Shown: one piece after another, positions 11,074 to 19,475 of the stretch
How the letters are laid out: the number at the start of each line of letters is the position of its first letter
Numbering within the stretch: the stretch's first letter is position 1
Assembly: GCA_032718475.1 (NCBI GenBank)
Contig: JAUCBJ010001950.1
Span: 1 to 51,755 of the forward strand
DNA: 51,755 nt
From: Nemertoderma westbladi
Taxonomy: Eukaryota > Xenacoelomorpha > Nemertodermatida > Nemertodermatidae
Direction: 5' to 3'
Notes under the pieces: model-generated
Database searches by the model: none
Seen by the model: only the letters and a program-made list of their open reading frames with translations
Told to the model about the DNA's origin: nothing
Position numbers and translations under genes: made by a program

Positions 11074-11198
11074 GTAAGAACAATAAATTTGTATTTTTAT
11101 GAATTCGTTTAGTTTTAACATTATTGCCTCAAAATAAAAATCAACCCCACGAAACCTTCCCAAACTTATTATTATTATTTAGTTTTTTTATTTTATAG
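11074..11198 (+). other. Predicted 125-bp intron in the polymerase 5' leader
   Basis: A consensus donor CAG|GTAAGA at 11073/11074 and a T-rich tract ending TTTTATAG at 11198 bracket 125 bp. The ATG of the polymerase follows 5 bp after the acceptor. This is a sequence-based prediction. Confidence 0.6.
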
Positions 11199-11203
11199 CA
11201 AAC

Positions 11204-14101
11204 ATGCCTATGTCACCAAAATTTGTTGACTGTCCTGTCTGCAATAAGAACATGCGTAGTGACAATCTCAACAAACATCTCGCAACTCATTTTAAACAAT
11301 ATTCATGCGATTGTTGTGACACCTGGTCCTCCGATAAGAAAACTATGGTTAGCCATCTAGCGCTATGTACGCAAGGTGGGACTGGGTTCAGATTTATCAA
11401 CGAAGAAAACACTTGCAAGTGTGGCGAATCATTCACTTTATCAGCCTTTAAAGAACACGATTGCTATACGCGACTCTTCTCTCGGAAACGCAAACAATCT
11501 CAAGCGCTTTTGTCACCACCACCTCCACCAAACATTCAATCTCCAAGGGTTGGCCCTTCTACTTCAAGACAACAGACTGGAGGTTCGAGCAACAACCCAT
11601 TTTTACCACCCGTGAATAGCTCATCCCACAACCGCTTATTTACATATACAAACACGTTACTTACACCACAATTAGATGTGGAGTTAACACTTAGAGAAAA
11701 TGAAAGTAATATTTGGGATAGAGTGAGTCAACATTTTAATAATGAATTTAATTTTAAAAAAGTTTGGTTAACTATTTCTATCTTAATGGAAAGGGAGACA
11801 TCTGAGGGTACACAATTAGAAACCTTCAGTTTCAAATCAAATGCTTCAAATAATCAAATAACTTCTAATTTAGATTTTGAAAACTGGTTTTCGCAAACTA
11901 TCGAACGAATAGATGAATTAATAGCAGTCTTTGTTTGCATGGGCAGTGGTTGGAATATTGTTTCAATTAAAGAAATCAATTTACAAATTTCTACCTTCAA
12001 TCGCAACCCCTATTTAAAAGGACACGGTGATGGTTATATTCCTAAAATTTTAGCAAAGAAGCAGTGCATTATTAACTTAGATTGTCCCATTGGGGAATGT
12101 TTTAAGTACGCAGTAGTTGCCGCTGCTTGCTATAAAAAAATTGAAAGAAAGAAACAAAACATTAGTCGATTGTCAACATATACCCCATACATGGCCATGT
12201 TTGATTTCAGTACGATGAGTTTCCCAGTAGATAGAGTAGTAGGCATCCCACGTTTTTTAGAAACCAACCCTTTGTACTGCATTAATTTATTATTTTGGAG
12301 TACTGATAACATATTGAGCATTCTATCACAACCAGATTCAGAACATTGCTTCCAAAAAACTGTTTTAAATTTAATGTTTATAGAAGGTAATCAAAACAAT
12401 CCAGGACATTACTGCGCAATTGTCAACCTAAATAGACTTATTAATAAAACAGGACAAAAGAACAAATCAATTTGTGAGCGTTGTCTGAGAGCTTTTTATA
12501 CTAATAACTCATTGCAAACTCATCGGGAACTATGTTACACGAGCAAACGACAATTGGAACAAATGCCTACACCTGACAAATTAAAAATTAAATTCAATCG
12601 ATTAGATAAAACATTATCCCCTCCCTTTTGCATATATGCTGATATTGAAAGTGTTTTAGAACCTACATCAAACCCTAAATTAGTTCAAAAGCACATTGCT
12701 AGCGCCGCCGCATTTTATACAGTACCCAATCGCGAGCTAATAAACCCCCCACAAACATCATTACAAATGTTTAGAGACACTGGAACAAACCATGTTATAG
12801 ACGATTTTCTCACTGCTCTCGAATCACACTGTAGGGAATTATACGAGTGGACTATTTCTGGCACAAACACCAACGTTCCTAAACATTTGACTCGAGCACA
12901 GCAACAAAATTTTGATACTGCTACAAACTGTTACACTTGTAACTGTTCTCTAACACCCGATTCATATGGACTGAATCTAGCAGAAAATCTCAATACTAAA
13001 GTTTGTGACCACAACCATCTAACGGGAGCCTATCGTGGGGCGGCATGTGTTAGTTGTAACCGCAAACTTTCTCTTAAACGCAATAAATTTTATGTAGTGC
13101 TACACAACCTGAGGCATTACGATTCCCATTTAATATTAAAAGAAGGTCTGAAAAACAGTTCTAGAATTCATTGGAAGATAAAAGTAATTCCAAAGAACAC
13201 TGAGACTTATATCAATATAGAAATATCATTTCCTATAGACAAAACCATGCAGACAGCAAATGCAAAAGAAAGTATTGTCATCAATCTTCTAGACTCTCTA
13301 CAGTTCATGACAGCTAGTCTAGATAAGCTCAGTAGTTATCTTACTGCAAACAATTCTGATCTAACAAAAGCTATCCCACACACTTTGAAACAAATGAAAA
13401 ATCTTTATCCCAATATTAGCGATTCCACTATTAAAAATAAAGGTATATTTCCTTATAGCTATATACAATCCATAACAAACTTATACGAAACTCAATTACC
13501 ACAAATCGAGAGTTTCTATAATGATTTACAGCTTGAAGACTGTAGCGAGCATAACTATCAGAGTGCCCAAACTAGTTGGGTTGAGCTTCAATGTCAAAAC
13601 ATATTTGATTATATGATGGGATACTTGGCTCTAGATGTCACACTTCTCGCGGATACTTTCCAACAGTTTAGGGAACTATGTTTCTCCAATTATGGGTTAG
13701 ATCCTCTGCATTATTATACTTCACCAGGGTTAACGTACGATGCAGCATTGAAATTTACAAACAGTGAAATTGAACTACTATCTGATGGAACTATTTACGC
13801 AGATTTTGAAAATAATATTCGTGGAGGGCTTGTATTTCTGAATACACACTTAGAGGAAGCTAATATACCTGGCAAACCAGAATACAACCCCTGTAAACCA
13901 GAAAAATACCTAATTCCTCTCGATGCAAATAACCTTTATGGTTCTGCTCTCTCTCAGAAGCTCCCCTGCAGTAATATGAAAATCGTCGATACACCAATAG
14001 ATCTGGCTACAGTTGATGCCACTGGGTCAGTAGGATATTACTGCATCGTTGACCTCGAATATCCCCGAGAGATGACCGAGAAACTGCTGACCTACCACTA
14101 G
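11204..14101 (+). CDS. Protein-primed DNA polymerase B, N-terminal and exonuclease part (broken frame)
   Basis: This is the replicative polymerase of the element. The 965-residue frame has C2H2-like fingers near the N terminus (C10-x2-C13..H25..H29; C35..C38), a proline/serine linker around 104-145, and a further zinc finger at about 424-444. The 3'-5' exonuclease motifs are Exo I YADIES (D480, E482), Exo II LRHYDSHLI (D640) and Exo III YLALDVTLLAD (D811). A Cys/His insertion typical of Polinton polymerases is at C576-x2-C579, DHNH 602-605 and C615-x2-C618. Polymerase motif A is PLDANNLYG (D907). The frame stops at 14099-14101, in the middle of the palm domain. Motifs B and C continue in the next ORF in a different frame, so the gene carries a one-base-type frame break near 14070-14100. 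I see no canonical slippery heptamer, so it is probably a mutation or a base-call error. Confidence 0.93.
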   Translation: MPMSPKFVDCPVCNKNMRSDNLNKHLATHFKQYSCDCCDTWSSDKKTMVSHLALCTQGGTGFRFINEENTCKCGESFTLSAFKEHDCYTRLFSRKRKQSQALLSPPPPPNIQSPRVGPSTSRQQTGGSSNNPFLPPVNSSSHNRLFTYTNTLLTPQLDVELTLRENESNIWDRVSQHFNNEFNFKKVWLTISILMERETSEGTQLETFSFKSNASNNQITSNLDFENWFSQTIERIDELIAVFVCMGSGWNIVSIKEINLQISTFNRNPYLKGHGDGYIPKILAKKQCIINLDCPIGECFKYAVVAAACYKKIERKKQNISRLSTYTPYMAMFDFSTMSFPVDRVVGIPRFLETNPLYCINLLFWSTDNILSILSQPDSEHCFQKTVLNLMFIEGNQNNPGHYCAIVNLNRLINKTGQKNKSICERCLRAFYTNNSLQTHRELCYTSKRQLEQMPTPDKLKIKFNRLDKTLSPPFCIYADIESVLEPTSNPKLVQKHIASAAAFYTVPNRELINPPQTSLQMFRDTGTNHVIDDFLTALESHCRELYEWTISGTNTNVPKHLTRAQQQNFDTATNCYTCNCSLTPDSYGLNLAENLNTKVCDHNHLTGAYRGAACVSCNRKLSLKRNKFYVVLHNLRHYDSHLILKEGLKNSSRIHWKIKVIPKNTETYINIEISFPIDKTMQTANAKESIVINLLDSLQFMTASLDKLSSYLTANNSDLTKAIPHTLKQMKNLYPNISDSTIKNKGIFPYSYIQSITNLYETQLPQIESFYNDLQLEDCSEHNYQSAQTSWVELQCQNIFDYMMGYLALDVTLLADTFQQFRELCFSNYGLDPLHYYTSPGLTYDAALKFTNSEIELLSDGTIYADFENNIRGGLVFLNTHLEEANIPGKPEYNPCKPEKYLIPLDANNLYGSALSQKLPCSNMKIVDTPIDLATVDATGSVGYYCIVDLEYPREMTEKLLTYH

Positions 14102-14112
14102 GAGCGGAAAAA

Positions 14113-15300
14113 ATGTCAATTCCCAAGAGCTTCCTCAGTACATACATGCAAGACCTCTGGCAACATTATAATCTCAATGATCAAGGGACCTATAAGCAAT
14201 ATAATGAGAAATATAGTAAACTGATTCTTCATCAATTCAAAAAAACTAATTATGGTATTCATATAAAATTACTCCAATTATACTTAAAATTAGGACTTCA
14301 AATAACACAGGTGCATAAAGTATACTCCTTCACTCAAAAATACATATTCAGAGACTATATCTCGTTTAATACATCCAAACGACAATCCGCTAAAAATGCA
14401 TTCGAAGTTTTATTTTATAAACTACTCAACAACTCACTCTATGGGAAAAGTCTTCAGAAGGTACGAGACCGGTTATCATTCCGACTCTGTACATCTCCAG
14501 AACAGTGTGACCTGCTATTATCAAAACCAAATCATGAGCGCTTCATCTCATTCTCCCCCTATCTCAGTGGTCACACTTTTACTAAAGAAGTAGCAGTACT
14601 CAATCAAGCTGTATTTATTGGGGCAACCATCTTAGATCTTTCAAAGCTAGAGATGTATGATTACTATTACTGTAAACTGAAACCTCTCGAAGAAAAGCTG
14701 AGATGTGAAATTCGAGCCTTAGCCGGGGACACGGACAGTTTCTTTCTTTCGGTTACCGGTGTTGAGCACAAAATATTCCTAGAAGCCATGTTTAACTCCG
14801 GCTTTCTAGACACTTCAAATTACGACCCCTCACACCCCCTCTTTACAAATCAAAACAAGGCTTCCTTAGGTTTTTTGAAAGATGAAAGTAGAGGTCTATT
14901 ATACAAATCATTTGTATTTTTAAAACCGAAAATGTATTCATTCGAGGCATACGACGCGCAACCAAAGCGGACTTGCAAAGGAATTTCAAAAAATATTGTA
15001 GCCAAGCAATTAACACATAAACACTATTTAGACTGCTTTATCAACGAATCAACAGATTACACAAACAATACAATATTTACTTCTAGGGAGCATCAAATGT
15101 TTACGGGGAGAATAAAAAAAAAAACATTAAGTCTCTGGGATACAAAATCATTCTGGATGACGAAATATTACAGTAGACCATATGGCCACTATATTACAGG
15201 ATTAACTAAACCAACAAAAAAAAACTGTAATACCACCTTATTTAGTTGCAGAATAAAATGCCATACAAAGCAAGCAGCGGATCAACACCAATTCAAATAA
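14113..15300 (+). CDS. Protein-primed DNA polymerase B, C-terminal palm/thumb part
   Basis: This is the second half of the polymerase, in another frame from 11204-14101; the frame is already open upstream of this ATG. Motif B is KLLNNSLYGK (103-112). Motif C is GDTDSF (205-210), with the catalytic aspartates D206 and D208. A KxxY-type element, KPKMYS, is at 271-276. The C-terminal FWMTKYYSRPYGHY phrase is usual for this family near its end. All catalytic motifs are therefore present in the DNA, but split over two frames. The stop at 15298-15300 overlaps the next gene, whose first ATG is at 15258. Confidence 0.9.
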   Translation: MSIPKSFLSTYMQDLWQHYNLNDQGTYKQYNEKYSKLILHQFKKTNYGIHIKLLQLYLKLGLQITQVHKVYSFTQKYIFRDYISFNTSKRQSAKNAFEVLFYKLLNNSLYGKSLQKVRDRLSFRLCTSPEQCDLLLSKPNHERFISFSPYLSGHTFTKEVAVLNQAVFIGATILDLSKLEMYDYYYCKLKPLEEKLRCEIRALAGDTDSFFLSVTGVEHKIFLEAMFNSGFLDTSNYDPSHPLFTNQNKASLGFLKDESRGLLYKSFVFLKPKMYSFEAYDAQPKRTCKGISKNIVAKQLTHKHYLDCFINESTDYTNNTIFTSREHQMFTGRIKKKTLSLWDTKSFWMTKYYSRPYGHYITGLTKPTKKNCNTTLFSCRIKCHTKQAADQHQFK

Positions 15301-15782
15301 TCAATCGTCAATATACAGCTCAAACTGAATTTCCAATTGATATAATCAAAGTTTCTCAACAACTAAAAGGTCAGATGCGGCAAAAACCAAAAATGTTTGT
15401 GTATAAGACTGGATCTGCGACAATTATGCTATTCCCAACTGGTTCAATAACAATAGTGGGTCCATGTAAAAATGTTTGTAGTGATTTACTTTATCTGAAA
15501 CAATGTACCAACATACTAATTAAGAAAATTAAATTAAATACAGTGACCAGACTAATTAAGTTACCATCTCTTAATTTTAAATCATTAAGTAAAAAGTGTG
15601 GACATCATTTTGTAAACAATGTAAAGGTATATATTGATTTTACACCGGAGCTCTTTTGTGGAATTCGGTTGTATATTGGGCGATGTTATTTCAGTGTCTT
15701 TCACTCAATGAAAGTTATAAGTATGTGTCCTGTTGGTGATTTTGAAGAAGCTCTTATTATATTATTTAGTTTATTGAATTAA
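15258..15782 (+). CDS. TATA-binding-protein-like (two-lobed) protein
   Basis: A 174-residue protein starts at the ATG at 15258, overlapping the polymerase end by 43 bases. Two halves resemble the two TBP lobes. In the first (about 12-92), MFVYKTGSATIMLFPTGSIT stands where TBP has its alanine-leucine-isoleucine-phenylalanine/SGK-TGAKS core. In the second (about 93-174), TPELFCGIRLYI followed by FSVFHSMKVISMCPVGDFEEAL matches TBP's PELFPGL..LIF-SGKVV-TGAK..EEAF layout in order and spacing. It lacks the TBP N-terminal extension and many DNA-contacting residues cannot be confirmed. TBP-like proteins are known in large DNA viruses such as asfarviruses. A role in element-specific transcription is inference. 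The call rests on motif layout only. Confidence 0.6.
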   Translation: MPYKASSGSTPIQIINRQYTAQTEFPIDIIKVSQQLKGQMRQKPKMFVYKTGSATIMLFPTGSITIVGPCKNVCSDLLYLKQCTNILIKKIKLNTVTRLIKLPSLNFKSLSKKCGHHFVNNVKVYIDFTPELFCGIRLYIGRCYFSVFHSMKVISMCPVGDFEEALIILFSLLN

Positions 15783-16302
15783 TAAGTAAAATTATCTCTC
15801 AATATACTATATCATTATACTGTATATGTTTTTGTATTATTCAGGTGATTATATTATCTCTCAATATACTACATGTCATTATACTGTATGTGCGGTTTTA
15901 TATATTTATGTGATTATACTGTATGTGGTTCTATATATTCATGTAACATATATACTAATTATAGTTTTATTAAATTTAAGTAAAAAATATATTGATTTAT
16001 ATTATTAATAACATCTTACCTTGAGAACAATTCTCCCAATCTTTGCAAGTAATGGGGACCCACCTCTCCTCACCAAACCCTTCCCAAAAAGTCCGTAAGG
16101 CCAAGGTTTACTGCACTTGTTCTCCATTGGGTGATTAGTTGTTAAACTGGTGAATTCATTATATAAATTTAAATATTTACTAAAGCCGCTAGATGGCATG
16201 CATTTGTGACGCGAACATTAGTTTCATATTATACTGTATAAACGTTAAAAGTCAATTATTATTTTAATAGATATAATAATAATTGTATTATAAAAGGAAA
16301 AC
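15783..16302. other. Non-coding gap in the Polinton with short repeats
   Basis: This gap separates the TBP-like gene from the ATPase. The phrase ATTATCTCTCAATATACTA and TTATACTGTATGTG recur at 15790-15925. A minus-strand exon-like block (16020-16127) is described separately. CCGCTAGATGGC at 16186-16197 matches the CTCF core consensus at 11 of 12 positions. No plus-strand P-loop could be found here for the ATPase downstream. Confidence 0.5.
16020..16127 (-). other. Exon-like block on the minus strand (first exon with splice donor?)
   Basis: An ATG at 16127 opens a 36-codon frame containing PWPYGLFGKGLVRRGGSPLL. It ends exactly at CTCAAG|GTAAGA, a strong splice donor in phase 0. The base composition is richer in GC than its surroundings. 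The frame extends upstream to another ATG at 16199. No following exon is recognisable at lower coordinates. It looks like the first exon of a cellular gene caught in the element, but I do not recognise the protein. Confidence 0.35.
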
Positions 16303-16857
16303 ATGATGGATATAGTAGATATGTTATTAAATAGGAAATTGATCTTTAACGAAACCCCAAACAGTATTACTTGGTTTTATGGACAGACGAAACCAATAAT
16401 TAAAGGGGTTAATATTACCGCTTTAAATGAAATTCCAGAACACTTTAATGAAAATGTGAAAAACCATTCTATCATTATAATCGACGATTTGATGGCAGAA
16501 CTACAAAATTCCAAACAAGCGACTACGCTATTTACTAAAGTAGCTCGACATACAAATTCATTGGTAATTTTTCTCACTCAAAACCTTTATCAAAAAGGAG
16601 GAGAATCTAGGACCCGTTCCATTAATTCCACATATTTCTTATTGTTCAAAAATCCGAGGGATCAGACACAGATAAGAACTTTAGCCTATCAGATGAAACC
16701 AAATACACCCAAATTCTTAATCGCGGCATTTCAAGACGCAACAAAGGTTCCCTTTAACCCACTTCTTATTGATTTTCATCAATTAACGAATGATAGCCTA
16801 CGTATACGTGGGTATTTATTTACAAATGAACATTGTGTTAATCAACCCGTGTCGTAA
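16303..16857 (+). CDS. Packaging ATPase (FtsK/HerA type), Walker B half; P-loop missing
   Basis: The 184-residue frame matches the core of the A32-like genome-packaging ATPase of Polintons. It has ITWFYGQTKPI after the first helix, a Walker B strand HSIIIIDDLM (D61, D62) and a sensor strand LVIFLTQNLYQKG (87-99). The family protein normally begins with a beta strand and a G-x4-GK[ST] P-loop immediately before the point where this frame begins. That part is absent. Just before the ATG is TATAAAAG|GAAAAC, which could be a splice acceptor (phase 0), but no upstream exon with a P-loop is visible back to 15783. So this is either a truncated gene or one whose first exon was lost or replaced by the exon-like block at 16020. 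Confidence 0.85.
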   Translation: MMDIVDMLLNRKLIFNETPNSITWFYGQTKPIIKGVNITALNEIPEHFNENVKNHSIIIIDDLMAELQNSKQATTLFTKVARHTNSLVIFLTQNLYQKGGESRTRSINSTYFLLFKNPRDQTQIRTLAYQMKPNTPKFLIAAFQDATKVPFNPLLIDFHQLTNDSLRIRGYLFTNEHCVNQPVS

Positions 16858-16870
16858 TATACGTAGAAGA

Positions 16871-17008
16871 ATGCTTCTATTAGCAATTGTCTGTTATTTA
16901 GTTATATTATACTTATTTGTGGTTTATCATCGACAAAGGTTTCTTAAATTTCTTAATATTATAGAACAAGTATGGAACTTAATATACGAAAGTATAGGAA
17001 AGAACTAG
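16871..17008 (+). CDS. Small membrane protein (hypothetical)
   Basis: A 45-residue frame starts 14 bases after the ATPase stop. It begins with one clear transmembrane segment, MLLLAIVCYLVILYLFVVY, followed by a basic stretch and an amphipathic tail. The frame extends upstream to 16826 in overlap with the ATPase. It overlaps the next gene by 37 bases. No family recognised; a virion or membrane-associated role is a guess from context. Confidence 0.4.
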   Translation: MLLLAIVCYLVILYLFVVYHRQRFLKFLNIIEQVWNLIYESIGKN

Positions 17009-17313
17009 AATTTTTGAAAAATAGCAACGCGTTAGCGCGGGGAGCATTTATTCGAAAAAAAGCTAGTAGCGAATTAATACGACTTCTCGTTAATATTACA
17101 CTGAATACGCTCTATGGGAATATAAATATTGATGGAAAGATTGTTAAAAAATTGAAGCCATATAAGAAATATATGAGGCGATTGAAATCGAAAAATTCAG
17201 TTTCACTTCAAAGACATTCTCTCTCTCAGGCTGGGGGGTTCCTTCCACTTATTTTGCCACTGTTGATAGGCGCCACAAACATTGCCACAACTGTTGCCAC
17301 AGCGTTAACATAG
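16972..17313 (+). CDS. Small virion-like protein with basic body and hydrophobic C-terminus
   Basis: The 113-residue protein is rich in lysine and arginine through residue 80 (KKLKPYKKYMRRLKSK) and ends in a hydrophobic, membrane-active-looking tail, GGFLPLILPLLIG. Polintons and adintoviruses carry small proteins with this basic-then-GGFLP(L)LLP layout beside the capsid genes; they are compared with adenovirus core or membrane-lytic peptides. It sits between the ATPase and integrase in a tight plus-strand cluster. The exact role is inferred. Confidence 0.65.
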   Translation: MELNIRKYRKELEFLKNSNALARGAFIRKKASSELIRLLVNITLNTLYGNINIDGKIVKKLKPYKKYMRRLKSKNSVSLQRHSLSQAGGFLPLILPLLIGATNIATTVATALT

Positions 17314-17315
17314 CC

Positions 17316-17438
17316 ATGTCATTCAAGAAACTATATTTAATAACCCCCGAACAACATGCTAGGTTGCAACCAACACAGTTGAAAACTAAACCTTTAATTA
17401 AAGAAAAAAGAAAAAAGGTCAAAATAAACGGACAATAA
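17316..17438 (+). CDS. Short basic protein (40 aa)
   Basis: The ATG lies 2 bases after the preceding stop, and the frame reads MSFKKLYLITPEQHARLQ then a lysine-rich end. Its tight spacing in the cluster and the phrase LYLITPEQ, of a type seen in small Polinton ORFs next to the basic virion protein, support it. Function unknown. Confidence 0.5.
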   Translation: MSFKKLYLITPEQHARLQPTQLKTKPLIKEKRKKVKINGQ

Positions 17439-17566
17439 ACGATAGAAGAAAAGTGTTGAAACTGTTTGATTATACGCGCCGCAAATCGCGAAAATAATGT
17501 CTTGGTTAAAAAAACTTTCAGTAACTTGCAATTTTCGTTGTCTATGCAATTCTAGCAGTGTTACCT

Positions 17567-18637
17567 ATGGTTATGATCAACAAGATGGTAGAAAAACGCT
17601 TAGCCAAAGCTTACTACAATCCTTCAAGTGTTGCAGGGTTTTCCACTGTAGGAAAGCTAGCAAAAGAGACGGGAGTCAATCCAAAACTCGTGAAAAGATG
17701 GCTTCAAAGTCAGCCGACCTATACATTGCATGCCCCAGCGAGGCGTCTGTTTCCCACAAGCCGAATGTATTTTTATGGAATTAGTGACACCATTCAGGCA
17801 GATTTAATAGATATGCAAAAATATCGCGCAACAAACTCAGGTTATGGATATATTCTAACCGCAATCAACTGTTTTAGTAAGAAGGGGTGGGCATTACCAT
17901 TGAAACGGAAGACTGGTATTGAAATTAAACATGCAATACAGTCTATTTTTACTGAAGAAGTACCACGTAATTTATGTACAGATCAAGGGTTGGAATTCGA
18001 TAATAAAGTTGTACTCAATTACTTGAAAATGAAAAAAGTTAAATATTATACAACACGATCGCAGTTCAAAGCAGCCATTTGCGAAAGGTATAATAGAACG
18101 TTAAAGACAAAGATGTATAAAATTTTTAGTAGAAGAGGCAACCATAAGTGGCTTGCTATTCTACCAAAAATTGTATACTCTTATAATAATTCTATACATA
18201 GATCTATTGGAATACCCCCAATTCAAGTCAATAAGTCGAATGAAGATAACGTGAGAAGAAAACTCTATGGAAATTTAGCTAAAATCATTGTAACAAAACC
18301 CAAATTGAGAATAGGTGACAATGTGCGACTTAATATAGCTAAAACGGCGTTTGAAAAAGGTTATACAAAAAATTGGACCGGTGAGGTGTTTACTGTAAAA
18401 CGTATAAGACTAGATCGTTTTCCTCAGCCTATGTATCATATAATAGATTCAGTTGATAGAGAAATAGAAGGAACATTTTACCCTCACGAATTGCAAAAGG
18501 TTACACAAACAACTGATATTCAGCCAATCGAGTCCATTTTGAAGTCTCGAATAAAAAATGGTCGGAAGGAATTCCTTGTAAAATTTAAAAACTATAAACG
18601 GAACTCTTGGTTGAACGAGTCCCAACTACGTAAATAA
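17567..18637 (+). CDS. Polinton integrase (retroviral-type DDE) with chromodomain
   Basis: This enzyme inserts the linear element DNA and makes the 6-bp target duplication. The 356-residue frame starts at the ATG at 17567. The core has IQADLIDM (D79), LCTDQGLEF (D139) and AAICERYNRT (E173), with 33 residues between the last two acids. The N-terminal part has a helix-turn-helix-like TVGKLAKETGVNPKLVKRWL. After an SH3-like region (KLRIGDNVRL), the C terminus is a chromodomain (IESILKSR..KEFLVKFKNY....SWLNESQL, about 321-356) that may read histone marks and steer integration. The frame is intact. Confidence 0.95.
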   Translation: MVMINKMVEKRLAKAYYNPSSVAGFSTVGKLAKETGVNPKLVKRWLQSQPTYTLHAPARRLFPTSRMYFYGISDTIQADLIDMQKYRATNSGYGYILTAINCFSKKGWALPLKRKTGIEIKHAIQSIFTEEVPRNLCTDQGLEFDNKVVLNYLKMKKVKYYTTRSQFKAAICERYNRTLKTKMYKIFSRRGNHKWLAILPKIVYSYNNSIHRSIGIPPIQVNKSNEDNVRRKLYGNLAKIIVTKPKLRIGDNVRLNIAKTAFEKGYTKNWTGEVFTVKRIRLDRFPQPMYHIIDSVDREIEGTFYPHELQKVTQTTDIQPIESILKSRIKNGRKEFLVKFKNYKRNSWLNESQLRK

Positions 18638-18647
18638 ATCAACAAAA

Positions 18648-19475
18648 ATGAATAACTATATAACTTTATTCTCAAATGGACCTACAAACAAATTTCCTAA
18701 TAACACCCTTTCGAAATTTACGGTTGATCTACCATATACAATCAATTTCAGTGGTAATGTAGAAGTGGGACTATCTGAAATTCAATACTGTTCCTCATTC
18801 TATAATATACGTCAACAATCTCTGTTTACAATTTATTATGGAGATAGGTCATCGCAAGTTGTTATATTTGAAGCAGGACTATATACGAGTGTAAAAGCCA
18901 TTATTAATAAAATCAATCAACAAATTGATCACCCGAAGTGGCCCCAAATTCAATATTTCAAATACTCAAATAAAATCGAGCTCGCTACTTCGCAACACTT
19001 TTCTTTTGAAATTACTGGAGATTTGATTACAATACTCGGTTTTGAGGAGTTTATGCAGGATTATGATCCGAGGGATGTACCTTATCTAGCTAATTGGTAT
19101 GATTATTGGAGTGTAAATGTTAGTGAATTTGGCTCTTTAACATTCAAACAGCAACCGGGCCAGCGTGCTCAATTTAGAGGGATTTGTCCCTTTTCTTGCG
19201 ATTTAGTCTTAGGGCGACATAATTTGTTTATCTATAGTGACATTACTTCTCATGTGACTGTAGGAAATATGACAGCACCGTTATTACGCACGGTACCTCT
19301 CGAACTTGAGCATAATAAAGTTATAACGCGCGAATTTAAAAAAATTTATTACAGACCAGTTGCTAGAACAGTTGTTAATCAGATAAATATTGAATTACGC
19401 AACGAAAAAGGAGAACTAATATTATTTAATGGAGGTGCAACAATAATTACCCTACACTTAAAAAGTAAGCCATAA
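18648..19475 (+). CDS. Polinton capsid-associated protein, paralogue 1
   Basis: The 275-residue protein starts 10 bases after the integrase stop. Its N terminus has the pattern seen in tandem Polinton proteins: KFPNNTLSKFTVDLPYTINF then GNVEVGLSEIQY, that is F-x-N-x(5)-F-x(2)-L-P..F-S-G-x-x-x-V-G-L-S-E-I. It is rich in beta-strand-forming residues. It is clearly paralogous to the next gene. In this family these proteins are candidates for minor capsid or vertex components; that assignment is not proven here. It ends TAATG, overlapping the next start by one base, so the two are probably co-expressed. Confidence 0.8.
   Translation: MNNYITLFSNGPTNKFPNNTLSKFTVDLPYTINFSGNVEVGLSEIQYCSSFYNIRQQSLFTIYYGDRSSQVVIFEAGLYTSVKAIINKINQQIDHPKWPQIQYFKYSNKIELATSQHFSFEITGDLITILGFEEFMQDYDPRDVPYLANWYDYWSVNVSEFGSLTFKQQPGQRAQFRGICPFSCDLVLGRHNLFIYSDITSHVTVGNMTAPLLRTVPLELEHNKVITREFKKIYYRPVARTVVNQINIELRNEKGELILFNGGATIITLHLKSKP

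Noticed and set aside
14070-14113. Programmed frameshift in the Polinton polymerase
   Set aside because: No canonical slippery heptamer seen; Polinton polymerases are usually one frame, so an indel or base-call error is simpler.
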